Assembly: GCA_002372235.1 (NCBI GenBank)
Contig: DFJI01000010.1
Coordinates: 47,899-111,898 of the forward strand
DNA: 64,000 nucleotides
DNA from: Prevotella sp. UBA3675
GTDB taxonomy: Bacteria > Bacteroidota > Bacteroidia > Bacteroidales > Bacteroidaceae
Direction of reading: 5' to 3'
The position numbers and the translations under genes were made by a program. The notes under the pieces were generated by a model. That model did not search any database. It was given only the letters and a program-made list of their open reading frames with translations, and was not told the DNA's origin. Shown here piece after piece: positions 7,880 through 17,075 of the stretch (positions are counted from its first letter, which is position 1; each line of letters begins with the position of its first letter).

Positions 7880-8920
7880 ATGAAGAACGGAAAGATGCGA
7901 ATCACATTCATAGTGAATCCCATATCGGGAACACACAGCAAGGAAGGTATTGCTGAGCTCATTGAAAAGAATTTGAGCAAGGACCGCTTCGACCAGCGTA
8001 TTGTTTTTACCGAATATGCTGGCCATGCAGCAGAAATTGCAAAGGCGTGTGCCAACGAAGGATATGACATCTGCGTAGCCGTAGGGGGCGACGGAACCGT
8101 AAACGAGGTGGCACGCTCGCTCACTCACACGAATACGGCCCTGGGCATCATCCCCTGCGGAAGCGGAAACGGACTGGCCCGGCACCTGTGCATTCCTATG
8201 GATGTGAAGAAATCGATTGAGATCATTAATAAGGCGCAGATTGAGGCATTCGACTACGGCATCGTGAACGGACTGCCTTTCTTCTGCACATGCGGAATGG
8301 GGTTCGATGCGTTCATCTCTCTCAAGTTTGCCGAATCGGGGAAGCGCGGACCAATCACCTATGTAGAGAACGTACTGAAGGAAGGTCTTAAATACAAGCC
8401 CGAGACTTACGTCGTGGAGGACGAGACCGGCACTCACAGGCACAAAGCTTTCCTCATAGCCTGCGCCAACGCCGCTCAATACGGAAACAATGCCTACATC
8501 GCCCCAGGTGCTTCTATGAAAGACGGCATGATGGACGTAATCATCATGGAGCCTTTCGACGTGATCGACGCGCCGAAGATTGCTATGGACCTCTTTGCCA
8601 AGACTCTGAGCAGCAACTCGCGCATCAAGACGTTCCAGGCTCGGCACATCCACATCCATCGCTCTACTGCCGGCGCCATCCACTACGACGGCGACCCCAT
8701 CATGACTGAAGCCGACATAGATGTAGAAATGCAGCCATTGGGAATAAAGGTCGTGGTGAATCCTGATACCATCGAGGACGAAGCGCAGCCCAATCCTGTG
8801 CTCAACGCATTTAGCGACTTCTTTAATAATATAAATAATGTACGCGAGGACATAGCAAGAAGCGGTCACCGCATACAAGTGCTCAACAAGCTCATGCTCC
8901 GCAAACTTTCAAGACGATGA
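7880..8920 (+). CDS. diacylglycerol/sphingosine-kinase-family lipid kinase
   Basis: A 346-residue member of the DAGK catalytic family (YegS/BmrU type). It has the nucleotide motif GGDGTVNE at 69-76, CGSGNGLAR at 93-101, and the C-terminal lipid-kinase beta domain with YDGDP near residue 271. It would phosphorylate a membrane lipid such as diacylglycerol or a sphingoid base at the inner membrane. The gene is divergent from serine palmitoyltransferase, so a sphingoid substrate is plausible but unproven. The start could also be the ATG at 7895, which gives the more usual MRITFIVNP N-terminus. It overlaps the NUDIX gene by 4 bases (ATGA). Confidence 0.85.
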   Translation: MKNGKMRITFIVNPISGTHSKEGIAELIEKNLSKDRFDQRIVFTEYAGHAAEIAKACANEGYDICVAVGGDGTVNEVARSLTHTNTALGIIPCGSGNGLARHLCIPMDVKKSIEIINKAQIEAFDYGIVNGLPFFCTCGMGFDAFISLKFAESGKRGPITYVENVLKEGLKYKPETYVVEDETGTHRHKAFLIACANAAQYGNNAYIAPGASMKDGMMDVIIMEPFDVIDAPKIAMDLFAKTLSSNSRIKTFQARHIHIHRSTAGAIHYDGDPIMTEADIDVEMQPLGIKVVVNPDTIEDEAQPNPVLNAFSDFFNNINNVREDIARSGHRIQVLNKLMLRKLSRR

Positions 8921-9417
8921 CAGACAACAGCGAAGAACTTTTCCCCATTGTAGATGAGCAAGGCCGAACCTTGGGCCGCATCACTCGCGGCGAGGCTCAC
9001 AACGGCTCACGAACGCTTCATCCCGTCGTACACTTGCATCTGTTCAACAGTCGGGGAGAACTGTATCTGCAACGCCGCCCTCTTTGGAAAGACATTCAAC
9101 CCGGGCGATGGGACACTGCCTGCGGGGGCCACATGGCATACGGCGAAACGCCTGAACAAGCACTTCGTCGCGAAGTAAGCGAAGAGTTGGGAATTACCGA
9201 CTACAGCCCCATCGCGTTAGGCCATTATGTTTTCGACAGTAAGCGCGAACGTGAACTTGTGTATGTGAACAAGGCTGTATATGACGGAACTGTCACCCCA
9301 AGCAAAGAAGAACTCGATGGAGGCAGGTTCTGGTCGCGCGAAGAGATAGTCAACGCAATGGGCAAAGGCATCCTAACTCCCAATTTCGAACAGGAATATC
9401 AAACTTTTTTCGGTTAG
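8917..9417 (+). CDS. NUDIX hydrolase (YfcD/IPP-isomerase-like)
   Basis: 166 residues with a complete NUDIX box at 71-93 (GHMAYGETPEQ then REVSEELGI), so the Mg-binding glutamates are present. The segment PVVHLHLFNSRGELYLQRR resembles the YfcD and isopentenyl-diphosphate isomerase-like branch. The substrate is unknown, probably a nucleoside or isoprenoid diphosphate. The start overlaps the lipid kinase stop (ATGA) and its TAG stop is followed directly by the ATG of the next small gene, so the three genes are translationally linked. Confidence 0.85.
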   Translation: MTDNSEELFPIVDEQGRTLGRITRGEAHNGSRTLHPVVHLHLFNSRGELYLQRRPLWKDIQPGRWDTACGGHMAYGETPEQALRREVSEELGITDYSPIALGHYVFDSKRERELVYVNKAVYDGTVTPSKEELDGGRFWSREEIVNAMGKGILTPNFEQEYQTFFG

Positions 9418-9615
9418 ATGCAGCTCGTCCTCGTTCTTTTGATTATAGCCATCAGTCTGGCATACGCAGGTTGGCGCATTCACCAGTCGCTCACCCATAA
9501 GGCCGACCCGTGTGCCGGATGCGCAGGTTGCAGCCTTAAGGGGAAAATCAAGGTCCGAGAGCAATGTCCTTCGACCATTGGGGCAAAAAGCACGGCAAAA
9601 GCACAGCAAAAGTAG
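9418..9615 (+). CDS. small Cys-rich single-pass membrane protein
   Basis: 65 residues. One transmembrane helix (about 3-19) is followed by a basic stretch and the Cys cluster DPCAGCAGCSLKG (C32, C35, C38), with a further Cys50. The arrangement resembles the FeoB-associated Cys-rich membrane protein family, which has a short helix followed by a CxxCxxC motif, but there is no feoB nearby. The start codon abuts the NUDIX stop with no gap, so expression is probably by coupled translation. It may bind a metal or an iron-sulfur cluster; this is inferred from the Cys spacing alone. Confidence 0.7.
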   Translation: MQLVLVLLIIAISLAYAGWRIHQSLTHKADPCAGCAGCSLKGKIKVREQCPSTIGAKSTAKAQQK

Positions 9616-9653
9616 AACAAAACAAAGAATTTAACAGAAAAACAGAAGAAAAA

Positions 9654-9685
9654 TTTGGAGAAACGAAAAAAACATAGTATCTTTG
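9654..9685 (+). promoter_or_regulatory. promoter of tRNA-Cys
   Basis: TTTG (9654-9657), a 20-base spacer, then TATCTTTG (9678-9685): a full match to both boxes. The tRNA begins 25 bases downstream. Confidence 0.65.
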
Positions 9686-9710
9686 CATCCGCAAAAAGCA
9701 GAACAACATT

Positions 9711-9782
9711 GGTGCCTTGGATGAGTGGCTTAGTCAACGGTCTGCAAAACCGTCTACAGCAGTTCGAATCTGCTAGGCACCT
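9711..9782 (+). tRNA. tRNA-Cys (anticodon GCA)
   Basis: The acceptor GGTGCCT (9711-9717) pairs with AGGCACC (9775-9781). The discriminator is T (U73), diagnostic for tRNA-Cys. The anticodon stem ACGGT/ACCGT closes the loop CTGCAAA, anticodon GCA. The T arm has AGTTCGAATCT. CCA is not encoded. Confidence 0.95.
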
Positions 9783-9824
9783 CAAAGAAAATCGGAAGCC
9801 ATTTCACAGGTTTCCGATTCTTTG
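9783..9824 (+). terminator. putative terminator after tRNA-Cys
   Basis: CAAAGAA(A)ATCGGAA (9783-9797) pairs with TTCCGATTCTTTG (9812-9824), with one bulged base. It immediately follows the tRNA. The T run is poor, so it may act partly as a processing hairpin. Confidence 0.45.
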
Positions 9825-9856
9825 TTATAAGAACCTTTTTCACAAGAGAGAAACGA

Positions 9857-10702
9857 ATGAAACGCGGATTAGTACTGGAAGGCGGAGCCATGAGAGGGCT
9901 GTTTACTGCTGGCATCTGCGATGTCATGATGGAACACGACATTTGGCCCGACGGTATCATAGGCGTGTCGGCTGGAGCGGCATTCGGCTGCAACTATAAA
10001 TCGCGACAGCCGGGAAGAGCCATCCGCTACAACATGCGCTTCGCTAACGACCGACGCTACAGCGGCTTATGGTCACTCCTCACAACAGGCGACTATTTTA
10101 ATGCCGAATTTGCCTACCACACCGTTCCCTCCACTTACGACTTATTCGATGATGCTGCCTTCGAAGCCAACCCAATGGGGTTCATCGTAGTATGCACAGA
10201 CGTGATGACTGGCAACCCCATCTATCAGAAGCTAAGCACGTCTGACCGTGAGAGCTACGACTGGATCAGGGCCTCGGCCTCTATGCCGTTAGCCTCGCGC
10301 GTGGTAGAACTTGGCGGACACAAGCTACTCGACGGAGGAGTGAGCGACTCCATTCCCCTCGCCTATTTCGAACAGATAGGCTACGACCGTAATGTGGTGA
10401 TTCTCACCCAGCCGGACGGCTATCAGAAAGAGCACAACCGCCTGATGCCCCTCATGAGAATGGCGCTAAGCAAGTATCCACAAATGATTGAAGCGATGGA
10501 CAAACGCCACGTCATGTATAATCAGCAACTGGATTTCGTCCGGAAGGCTGAAGCTGAAAAGCGTTGCCTCGTCATCCGACCAGAAGAAAAGATTCCCATC
10601 GGCCACGTCTCACACAATCCAAAACAAATGCACTTGGTCTATGAGATGGGACGAAAGACTGGAGAAAAGCAAATTGAGAACATTAAGAATTTTTACGCAT
10701 GA
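9857..10702 (+). CDS. patatin-like phospholipase
   Basis: 281 residues of the bacterial patatin (YjjU/RssA) family. The oxyanion loop GGAMRG is at 9-14, the nucleophile motif GVSAG at 36-40 with Ser38, and the catalytic Asp in LLDGG near residue 158. These form the Ser-Asp dyad of a cytosolic or membrane-associated acyl hydrolase. There is no signal peptide. Its stop overlaps the trmD start (ATGA), so the two are cotranscribed, although no functional tie is evident. Confidence 0.9.
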   Translation: MKRGLVLEGGAMRGLFTAGICDVMMEHDIWPDGIIGVSAGAAFGCNYKSRQPGRAIRYNMRFANDRRYSGLWSLLTTGDYFNAEFAYHTVPSTYDLFDDAAFEANPMGFIVVCTDVMTGNPIYQKLSTSDRESYDWIRASASMPLASRVVELGGHKLLDGGVSDSIPLAYFEQIGYDRNVVILTQPDGYQKEHNRLMPLMRMALSKYPQMIEAMDKRHVMYNQQLDFVRKAEAEKRCLVIRPEEKIPIGHVSHNPKQMHLVYEMGRKTGEKQIENIKNFYA

Positions 10703-11376
10703 GAATAGACATTATTACCGTTCTACCCGAGATGCTGGAAGGCTTCGTTCACGAGTCGATACTGGCTCGTGCCGAAAAAAAAGGTCTGGCAGAAATACGA
10801 TTACACAACTTGCGCGACTACACCCTTGACAAGTGGCGACGTGTTGACGACTATCCCTATGGCGGCTCTGCCGGTATGGTGATGCAATGTGAGCCTATCG
10901 ACCGTTGCATTACTGCCCTGAAGGCCGAACGCGACTATGATGAAGTGATTTTCACCTCGCCCGATGGCGAACGCTTCGATCAGCACATGGCCAACGAGCT
11001 TTCACTAAAAGGTAATCTTATCATACTCGCTGGCCATTACAAAGGAATAGACCAGCGAGTAAGAGATCATTTGATTACAAAGGAAATTTCAATCGGCGAC
11101 TTTGTTCTGACGGGAGGCGAACTGGTGGCAGCTATGATTGCCGATGCCATCGTCCGCGTAGTACCTGGCGTTATTGGCGATGAACAAAGTGCCCTGTCCG
11201 ACTGTTTCCAAGACGACCTCTTAGCGGCTCCCATCTACACTCGGCCTGCCGACTATAAAGGGTGGAAGGTGCCCGACATTCTGCTGAGCGGAAATGAGGC
11301 AAAGATCCGCGAGTGGGAACTTGACCAAGCGCTGGAGCGCACCAAGAGACTTCGTCCTGACTTACTGAACAAGTAG
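10699..11376 (+). CDS. trmD: tRNA (guanine-N1-37) methyltransferase
   Basis: 225 residues, starting MRIDIITVLPEMLEGF as in TrmD. The GG..GMVMQ segment (about 54-62) and the trefoil-knot SAM-binding stretch LTGGELVAAMI followed by PGVIGDEQSALSD (about 136-168) are intact. It methylates G37 of tRNAs reading CNN/CGG codons, including tRNA-Pro, and so prevents +1 frameshifting. It is translationally coupled to the patatin gene. It ends only 4 bases from the convergent trpS stop, leaving no room for a separate terminator. Confidence 0.95.
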   Translation: MRIDIITVLPEMLEGFVHESILARAEKKGLAEIRLHNLRDYTLDKWRRVDDYPYGGSAGMVMQCEPIDRCITALKAERDYDEVIFTSPDGERFDQHMANELSLKGNLIILAGHYKGIDQRVRDHLITKEISIGDFVLTGGELVAAMIADAIVRVVPGVIGDEQSALSDCFQDDLLAAPIYTRPADYKGWKVPDILLSGNEAKIREWELDQALERTKRLRPDLLNK

Positions 11377-11380
11377 AGCT

Positions 11381-12472
11381 TTATTTCTGACGGAACAACT
11401 CGCTCTGCTGGCGAATCAGTTCAGCATCGTTGAAATAATCTATCTGCATGGCCTTACGCACCTCGCTCATCGTTTGAGCTGCCACTTCACGCGCCTGTTC
11501 AGTACCCTTTCTCAGGATATTGTAGATTTCAGGAATGTCTTGCTCAAGCTCATGACGACGCTGGCGCATAGGCTCTAAGAACTGATTTATCACCTGATTC
11601 AGGAACTTCTTGCATTTCATGTCGCCCAAGCCGCCACGTGTATAGTGCTCCTTCAATTCATCCAGATTCTTGTACTCCGGCCAGAAGTTGGCAAAGTCGG
11701 CATCGGTTGAGAAGGCATCGAGATAGGTGAACACAGCGTTACCCTCTACATGTCCGGGATCGCTCACGTTCAGATGGGTAGGATCGGTGTACATAGAGCG
11801 GACCTTCTGCCACACCTCATCGGCTGAGTCGGAGAGATAGATACAGTTGCCGAGCGACTTCGACATTTTCTCCTTACCGTCGGTACCGGGCAGACGACGA
11901 GCCGTCATATTCTCCGGCAACATGATTTGCGGCTCAACGAGCACAGGAGCATAGATATTGTTGAAACGGTTCACCAACTCGCGCGTCACCTCCAACATGG
12001 GTTCCTGGTCTTCACCGGCAGGAACGGTAGTTGCCTTGAAAAGCGTGATGTCGGCTGCCTGCGACACGGGATAGCAGAAGAAGCCTAAAGGAATGCTTTC
12101 GCCTTCGAAGCCACGCATCTTTATCTCGGTCTTTACCGTAGGATTGCGCTGCACGCGACTCACACTGATTAGGTTCATCAGATAGGTGGTCAGTTCAGCC
12201 AACTCAGCTATCTGGCTCTGAATGAAGATGGTGCATTTGCTGGGGTCCAATCCTACAGCCAAATAGTCGAGTGCCACATTAATGATATTCTGACGAATCT
12301 TTTCCGGATTGTCTGCATTGTCGGTGAGTGCCTGCACGTCGGCCATGAATACGAACATCCTGTCGTAGTCGCCTGCATTCTGCAGCTCCACGCGACGACG
12401 GAGCGAACCCACATAGTGGCCAAGATGAAGTTTACCAGTAGGGCGGTCGCCCGTAAGAATTACTTTTCCCAT
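11381..12472 (-). CDS. trpS: tryptophanyl-tRNA synthetase
   Basis: 363-residue class I synthetase. The HIGH-type motif PTGKLHLGH is at 11-19 and KMSKS near 201-205. It charges tRNA-Trp in the cytosol. It is somewhat longer than the common 330-residue form, with a charged helical C-terminal segment typical of Bacteroidota. It follows the MscS gene by 24 bases on the same strand and is probably the last gene of the run dnaN - exonuclease - mscS - trpS. Confidence 0.95.
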   Translation of the reverse strand: MGKVILTGDRPTGKLHLGHYVGSLRRRVELQNAGDYDRMFVFMADVQALTDNADNPEKIRQNIINVALDYLAVGLDPSKCTIFIQSQIAELAELTTYLMNLISVSRVQRNPTVKTEIKMRGFEGESIPLGFFCYPVSQAADITLFKATTVPAGEDQEPMLEVTRELVNRFNNIYAPVLVEPQIMLPENMTARRLPGTDGKEKMSKSLGNCIYLSDSADEVWQKVRSMYTDPTHLNVSDPGHVEGNAVFTYLDAFSTDADFANFWPEYKNLDELKEHYTRGGLGDMKCKKFLNQVINQFLEPMRQRRHELEQDIPEIYNILRKGTEQAREVAAQTMSEVRKAMQIDYFNDAELIRQQSELFRQK

Positions 12473-12496
12473 AATCTTTTTCTCTATTTTGTTTTC

Positions 12497-14842
12497 TTAA
12501 TTTTTCTGTTCTATAATATGTATATCGCGCTGTGGGAACGGAATCTCTATGCCGTTCTCGTTGAGAGTTTCATATATACACTTCAGCACATCGCTCACCA
12601 CGTATGACTTCTTCACGGCATCAGCCCATACAAAGAGTTTGAAGTCAATGCTCGAATCGTTCATTGTCGTCACTACAGCCTTTACCGCTCTCGAAGGATC
12701 CATCCATTTGTGATGCAGATTGTTGACGGCTCCTTCAACCAACTGTTGCACCTGTCGCAGATTAGAGCCGTAAGCCACTCCGAAGACGACAGGAGCCAGT
12801 ACGTATCCGTGGTTGCGCGTCAGATTCTTATAGTTCTTGTCAAACAGCTGCGAGTTCTGGAAGGTGATCACCTCACCTGAAATAGACTCCACGACCGTAG
12901 AGGTGTAACTGATCTGATGCACCTTTCCCATCGTACCATCTACTTCAATCCAGTCGCCCACCTTCAGTCGGCCAGCCATCAGCGAGGCACCATAGAAGAT
13001 GTTCTCGATGATGTTCTTCGATGCAAAACCGATACCAGTTGAGAGACCGCCCGAGATGGCCAACAGCCAGGCCAGCGAGATGTGGAGCAAGCCCATAGAG
13101 AACATCAGCCAGATGCTCCAGATAATCACCTGCACAACATTGCGGCTCATCACTATTCGAGACGAGGCTGTCGTAGGGTCCAAATGATTGAAATGCAATT
13201 CGAGAAAAGCCAGGAGCGTGTTGCCGATATACCTGAAGGCGAACCACATACAGACAACAATAGAAATCTTGATGATAGAAAGGTGCAGATTCTCCATGTG
13301 TACGAAATCCGAACGGAAGATCTGCCAGCACAGGTCGCTCAGATTGAACACGTCGGCAGCCCAGTAGATGCTGAGCATGATGGAGAGCACTCCCATAATA
13401 GGCATCAGCACGCTATAGACCAAGTTGTAGAACCACGTCTTCGTGATTGGCTTATGGGTTATGTCCTTTCGCAAGCCATAAATGCTCATCCAGCGCGACA
13501 GGCAGGTGATGGTCAGAATGCAGGTAAGCTGCATAATCCACCATATCAGGATTTGAACCGAGAGCAGCGTGTAGCCCGACCACGAGATAACGAGTGAGGA
13601 AAGAAACACGATAAGCGACACGTAAGAATAGAGCATGTCCTGCTGAGGCACGTTCTGGCTCTGCCGTCCGATAACGCTCCACTGCCAAATAGTGGCCAGC
13701 AACAGGACTGGAGGAAACACCAGATTAACCAGTTCCTTCGGAATCAGAATGATACGGAAGGCTATCACCAAGAAGCCCACCAAGATGAGGGGGGCGTAGA
13801 TGCGGAACGCGCTCCTTATCTGATCACCACTCACGCGCAGCAGAAGCGACACCAGAATAACGCCCAACAGCCATGAATAGCTGATGAGCAAATCTGAAGC
13901 CATGATGAAGAAGTTCTGCTCACCTATGTTACGGAAGAGAATCAGGATGATTGCAAACGTGATGGTGGTCGTAGCCATGATGATGCAGCTGCGCTTCTTC
14001 ATGAATTCGGGCGAATTGAAGCGCCGGGGCACGATGAAGCGGAAGGTCAGCAGATTGAGCAGCGTGGCTACCACGAAATAGATGAAGGTGACGATGAAAA
14101 GACCGAAGATGATGCGGCTGTCCCACTGCGACAGAGGCGAAGGCTTATACTTCTCTCCGAAAGTAGTGATCATTTCATCAAACTTCTCAGGGAAGTGTTC
14201 CAACACCTTGAAATAGTTGTCGCTGCCGTTCATGAAGATGCCGCGCTGTATCTCGTTATAACGCTGCTGTGCGTAGTCGTCCAGCATCTTCAGCCGCTGC
14301 TCGCTCATCTCGTAGTATCTGATGTAGTCAGCTGTCTGCGACCGGTTCTCGTCAAGGGTGTTCCTGATGTGGATGGCCAGTGTCAGACATACGCTTCTGT
14401 CAATCTTGGCTTTCTGGCTCAGCAGCATGTAAGGCATCTGCCGAAGACTCCCTATCAGGCTGTCATATTTGGCAATCTCAGCTTCGTGACTGTCCAGGAA
14501 GTCTCTGAAAGGCTGCTGCTGTTGTTTGAACTGATGATACTGTTTGGTGGCTTCATTGCAGGCATAGGTCAAATCGAACACATAGTTCGAATTCTGCGAA
14601 TAGAGCATGAGCGAGTTCTGATTAGACTGTCTCATAGTCTCCATCAGCTCGTTCTGAATGCTCCTGTTCTTCAGTCTTCGTTCCTGTGCCTGACCTGTCA
14701 GCTCAACGTGTCGCCCTATCAGCTCCTGCCTCAGCACACTCAGTGTCTGCTCCAAGTCTTTCTCCTTCAATACTGCATGTGCTTGGGGCATGAACAGAGC
14801 TATCAAGGCCCACAGTATCAACAATCTTTTCATCTTATTCAC
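12497..14842 (-). CDS. large MscS-family mechanosensitive channel
   Basis: 781 residues. A signal peptide (about 1-23) precedes a coiled-coil periplasmic region (about 25-240), then many transmembrane helices (about 245-590), and the conserved MscS pore and beta domain (about 590-760; SGGLSTGIGFASKNIIENI, then WIEVDGTMGKVHQI). The architecture resembles MscK/YbiO-type large channels that relieve osmotic stress at the inner membrane. It lies 64 bases downstream of the exonuclease gene and 24 bases upstream of trpS. Confidence 0.9.
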   Translation of the reverse strand: MNKMKRLLILWALIALFMPQAHAVLKEKDLEQTLSVLRQELIGRHVELTGQAQERRLKNRSIQNELMETMRQSNQNSLMLYSQNSNYVFDLTYACNEATKQYHQFKQQQQPFRDFLDSHEAEIAKYDSLIGSLRQMPYMLLSQKAKIDRSVCLTLAIHIRNTLDENRSQTADYIRYYEMSEQRLKMLDDYAQQRYNEIQRGIFMNGSDNYFKVLEHFPEKFDEMITTFGEKYKPSPLSQWDSRIIFGLFIVTFIYFVVATLLNLLTFRFIVPRRFNSPEFMKKRSCIIMATTTITFAIILILFRNIGEQNFFIMASDLLISYSWLLGVILVSLLLRVSGDQIRSAFRIYAPLILVGFLVIAFRIILIPKELVNLVFPPVLLLATIWQWSVIGRQSQNVPQQDMLYSYVSLIVFLSSLVISWSGYTLLSVQILIWWIMQLTCILTITCLSRWMSIYGLRKDITHKPITKTWFYNLVYSVLMPIMGVLSIMLSIYWAADVFNLSDLCWQIFRSDFVHMENLHLSIIKISIVVCMWFAFRYIGNTLLAFLELHFNHLDPTTASSRIVMSRNVVQVIIWSIWLMFSMGLLHISLAWLLAISGGLSTGIGFASKNIIENIFYGASLMAGRLKVGDWIEVDGTMGKVHQISYTSTVVESISGEVITFQNSQLFDKNYKNLTRNHGYVLAPVVFGVAYGSNLRQVQQLVEGAVNNLHHKWMDPSRAVKAVVTTMNDSSIDFKLFVWADAVKKSYVVSDVLKCIYETLNENGIEIPFPQRDIHIIEQKN

Positions 14843-14906
14843 TATTTCCTGTTCAGTTTTGTTTTGGCACCCTTCTCAAAGGGGCCTGTCACGTGATGAT
14901 GCCGCC

Positions 14907-15779
14907 TTACTTATTCTTCTGAGCCTCACGCAGTCTGATACGTGTGAGCACCTGCTTCGTATTGTAGGTGAAATCGCCCGAGAGCACCCATGCATAATAG
15001 CCTGAATCACTACGCAGCACCTCTGCCACGGTCTTCCCTTTGTGCTTGCCGAAGTTGAAGTACTCCACCATTTTGGGGTTGCCCTTCTCGTCAAGCACAA
15101 TGTTACCCTTACTGTCTTTTTCTTCTCCCCAGACGATGCGTCCGGCAAAGTCAACATTCCGATTGGATTTCGAAAACTCGTTCAGGAAGTCCATATCATT
15201 CTGTAACACACGGCCTTCAGGATTCTCGCCCAGCTCACGCTGATGCGCTTCGGTATAATAATCCAGCTCAGCTTTCAGCACGCTATAGGTTGCCTCTGTG
15301 TCCTGATCAGCCCGATGAGCCTCAAAGTCGTCCTCCATCTTTCTTCCGCAATAGAACTTATAGGCAGCGGCAAGATTCCTACGCTCCATCTTGTGGAAGA
15401 TGGCTTGCGCGTCAATAAGCCTGCACTTTGAAAAGTCGAAGTCGATGCCTGCACGCAGGAACTCTTCAGCCAAGAGGGGCACATCAAAATGATTAGAGTT
15501 GAAGCCTGCAAAATCGCATCCCGTAAACAGGTCGCTCAGTTGCTTCGCTATTTGCTTAAACGAGGGCTTGTCCTTCACATCTTCATCGCTGATGCCCGTC
15601 AGTTCAGTTATGAAGGGCGGAATATGGCATTCGGGATTCACCAGATAATTGCCACGCTCCTCTTTTCCGTTAGGATAGACTTTGATGAAGGAGACTTGAA
15701 TGATGCGGTCTTTGACCAAATCAAGACCGGTCGTCTCCAAATCGAAGACGACCAGTGGTTTTGTAAGATTAAGTTTCAT
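14907..15779 (-). CDS. DnaQ-like 3'-5' exonuclease
   Basis: 290 residues. An N-terminal DEDDh exonuclease domain has FDLETTGL with Asp13 and Glu15, GFNSNHFDVPLL, and HRADQDTEAT with the catalytic His and Asp near 155-160. The C-terminal domain (about 225-290) contains NFGKHKGKTVAEV, a motif also found in exonuclease X-like and DUF3820 proteins. Its stop-to-start spacing from dnaN is 5 bases, so it is cotranscribed with the sliding clamp gene. It may proofread or process DNA ends with Pol III; it is not certain to be the epsilon subunit. Confidence 0.9.
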   Translation of the reverse strand: MKLNLTKPLVVFDLETTGLDLVKDRIIQVSFIKVYPNGKEERGNYLVNPECHIPPFITELTGISDEDVKDKPSFKQIAKQLSDLFTGCDFAGFNSNHFDVPLLAEEFLRAGIDFDFSKCRLIDAQAIFHKMERRNLAAAYKFYCGRKMEDDFEAHRADQDTEATYSVLKAELDYYTEAHQRELGENPEGRVLQNDMDFLNEFSKSNRNVDFAGRIVWGEEKDSKGNIVLDEKGNPKMVEYFNFGKHKGKTVAEVLRSDSGYYAWVLSGDFTYNTKQVLTRIRLREAQKNK

Positions 15780-15784
15780 GAATG

Positions 15785-16915
15785 TTAATCATTTATCAGC
15801 ATGGGCATCATCAGCATCAACACGTCTTGGTTCTCAGGCTGTTCTGAAGGCAGCACAAGACCTGCACGGCTGGGATCGGCCAGCTGAATAACGACTTGTT
15901 CGCACTCAAAGTTGTTCAGAATTTCAATAAATGACGAGCCTTTGAACCCGATGCTCATCGGCATACCGTCGTAGTCGCAAGCCATCCGCTCGGTTGCCGT
16001 CTTCGAGAAGTCGTAGTCCTCGGCATCGAGCTGAAGCGTTCCGTTCTCCACATGAAAGCGAATCAGATTGCTCGAGTCGTTCGAGAAGGGCTGCACGCGG
16101 CGCAATGCCGACAGCAGGCCCATGCGGTCAACCGTAAGCTGATTAGGATTGCTCTGAGGAATGACTGAATTGTAGTTGGGATAGCGCCCCTCAATCAGAC
16201 GACAGATAATTTGTCCGTCCTCATAGTTGATCTCGGCATTGCGCTCGTCAAAGCGAATCACCACGTCGCCGCCATTCTTGCCCAGCACGTTCTTCAGAAG
16301 TGAAGCAGGCTTCTTAGGCAGAATGAAAGCTGCCGGCTGATCGCTCTTCACGGTGAACACCTTATTGCGCACCAGCTTGTGTCCGTCGCTGGCCACCACA
16401 GCCAGGCATTCGGGTGTCAGGTCGAAGTAGATACCGTTCATCACAGGGCGAAGCTCGTCCTGCGCGGTAGCGAAGATAGAGCGGTTGATGTTATCGCTCA
16501 GCATCTGCGTGCTGATGGTGATGGTGGTGGCACCCTCGCCCACTTGCTGTGCCTGGGGGAACTCGTCGGCATTCTCTACTGGCAGCGAGAACATACCATT
16601 CTGATAGTGGATATGTGCTATGTTCTTGTTCTGCTCCTGATTCACCTCAAACGTGATGGGCTGTTCCGAAATGCCCTTTACAGCCTCGAGCAGGTCGTGA
16701 TTGCCTACGCAGAACCGGCCATTGCCATCTGATTCGTTCAGCTCCATTGAGGTTTTCATTACTACCTCACTGTCCGAAGCCGTCAGGTTCAAACGTCCAT
16801 CAACTACTTCGAAGAGGAAGTCGCCAAGGATGGGCAATGAGTTCTTGCTATTGATAACCCTCGAGAGCGCCACAAGGCGACTGCTGAGGGCTGTGCTTGA
16901 AACGGTAAATTTCAT
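15785..16915 (-). CDS. dnaN: DNA polymerase III beta subunit (sliding clamp)
   Basis: 376 residues, MKFTVSSTALSSRL start, typical for the clamp. The three-domain repeat is intact and the C-terminal SEQPENQDVLMLMMPML matches the family ending. As a dimeric ring it tethers Pol III to DNA. It sits with an exonuclease rather than with dnaA or recF, as in other Bacteroidota. A strong promoter is seen upstream (16953-16984). Confidence 0.97.
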   Translation of the reverse strand: MKFTVSSTALSSRLVALSRVINSKNSLPILGDFLFEVVDGRLNLTASDSEVVMKTSMELNESDGNGRFCVGNHDLLEAVKGISEQPITFEVNQEQNKNIAHIHYQNGMFSLPVENADEFPQAQQVGEGATTITISTQMLSDNINRSIFATAQDELRPVMNGIYFDLTPECLAVVASDGHKLVRNKVFTVKSDQPAAFILPKKPASLLKNVLGKNGGDVVIRFDERNAEINYEDGQIICRLIEGRYPNYNSVIPQSNPNQLTVDRMGLLSALRRVQPFSNDSSNLIRFHVENGTLQLDAEDYDFSKTATERMACDYDGMPMSIGFKGSSFIEILNNFECEQVVIQLADPSRAGLVLPSEQPENQDVLMLMMPMLIND

Positions 16916-16952
16916 ATATAATTATTTGGTTTTATGTTTTCAAATCGGAGCA

Positions 16953-16984
16953 CAAAAATACGAAAATAATGTGTGAATAACAAA
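16953..16984 (-). promoter_or_regulatory. promoter of dnaN
   Basis: TATTTTTG (16960-16953) and TTTG (16984-16981) are separated by 20 bases on the minus strand, an exact fit to the Bacteroidota consensus. The start codon is 38 bases downstream. Confidence 0.65.
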
Positions 16985-17075
16985 ATTATCACGAAAAATT
17001 TTCTTCTTTTCAAACAATTTTAGTAATTTCGCAATCGATTTTGAAAAAACAAACAATCGTAAACAATAAAGGATT

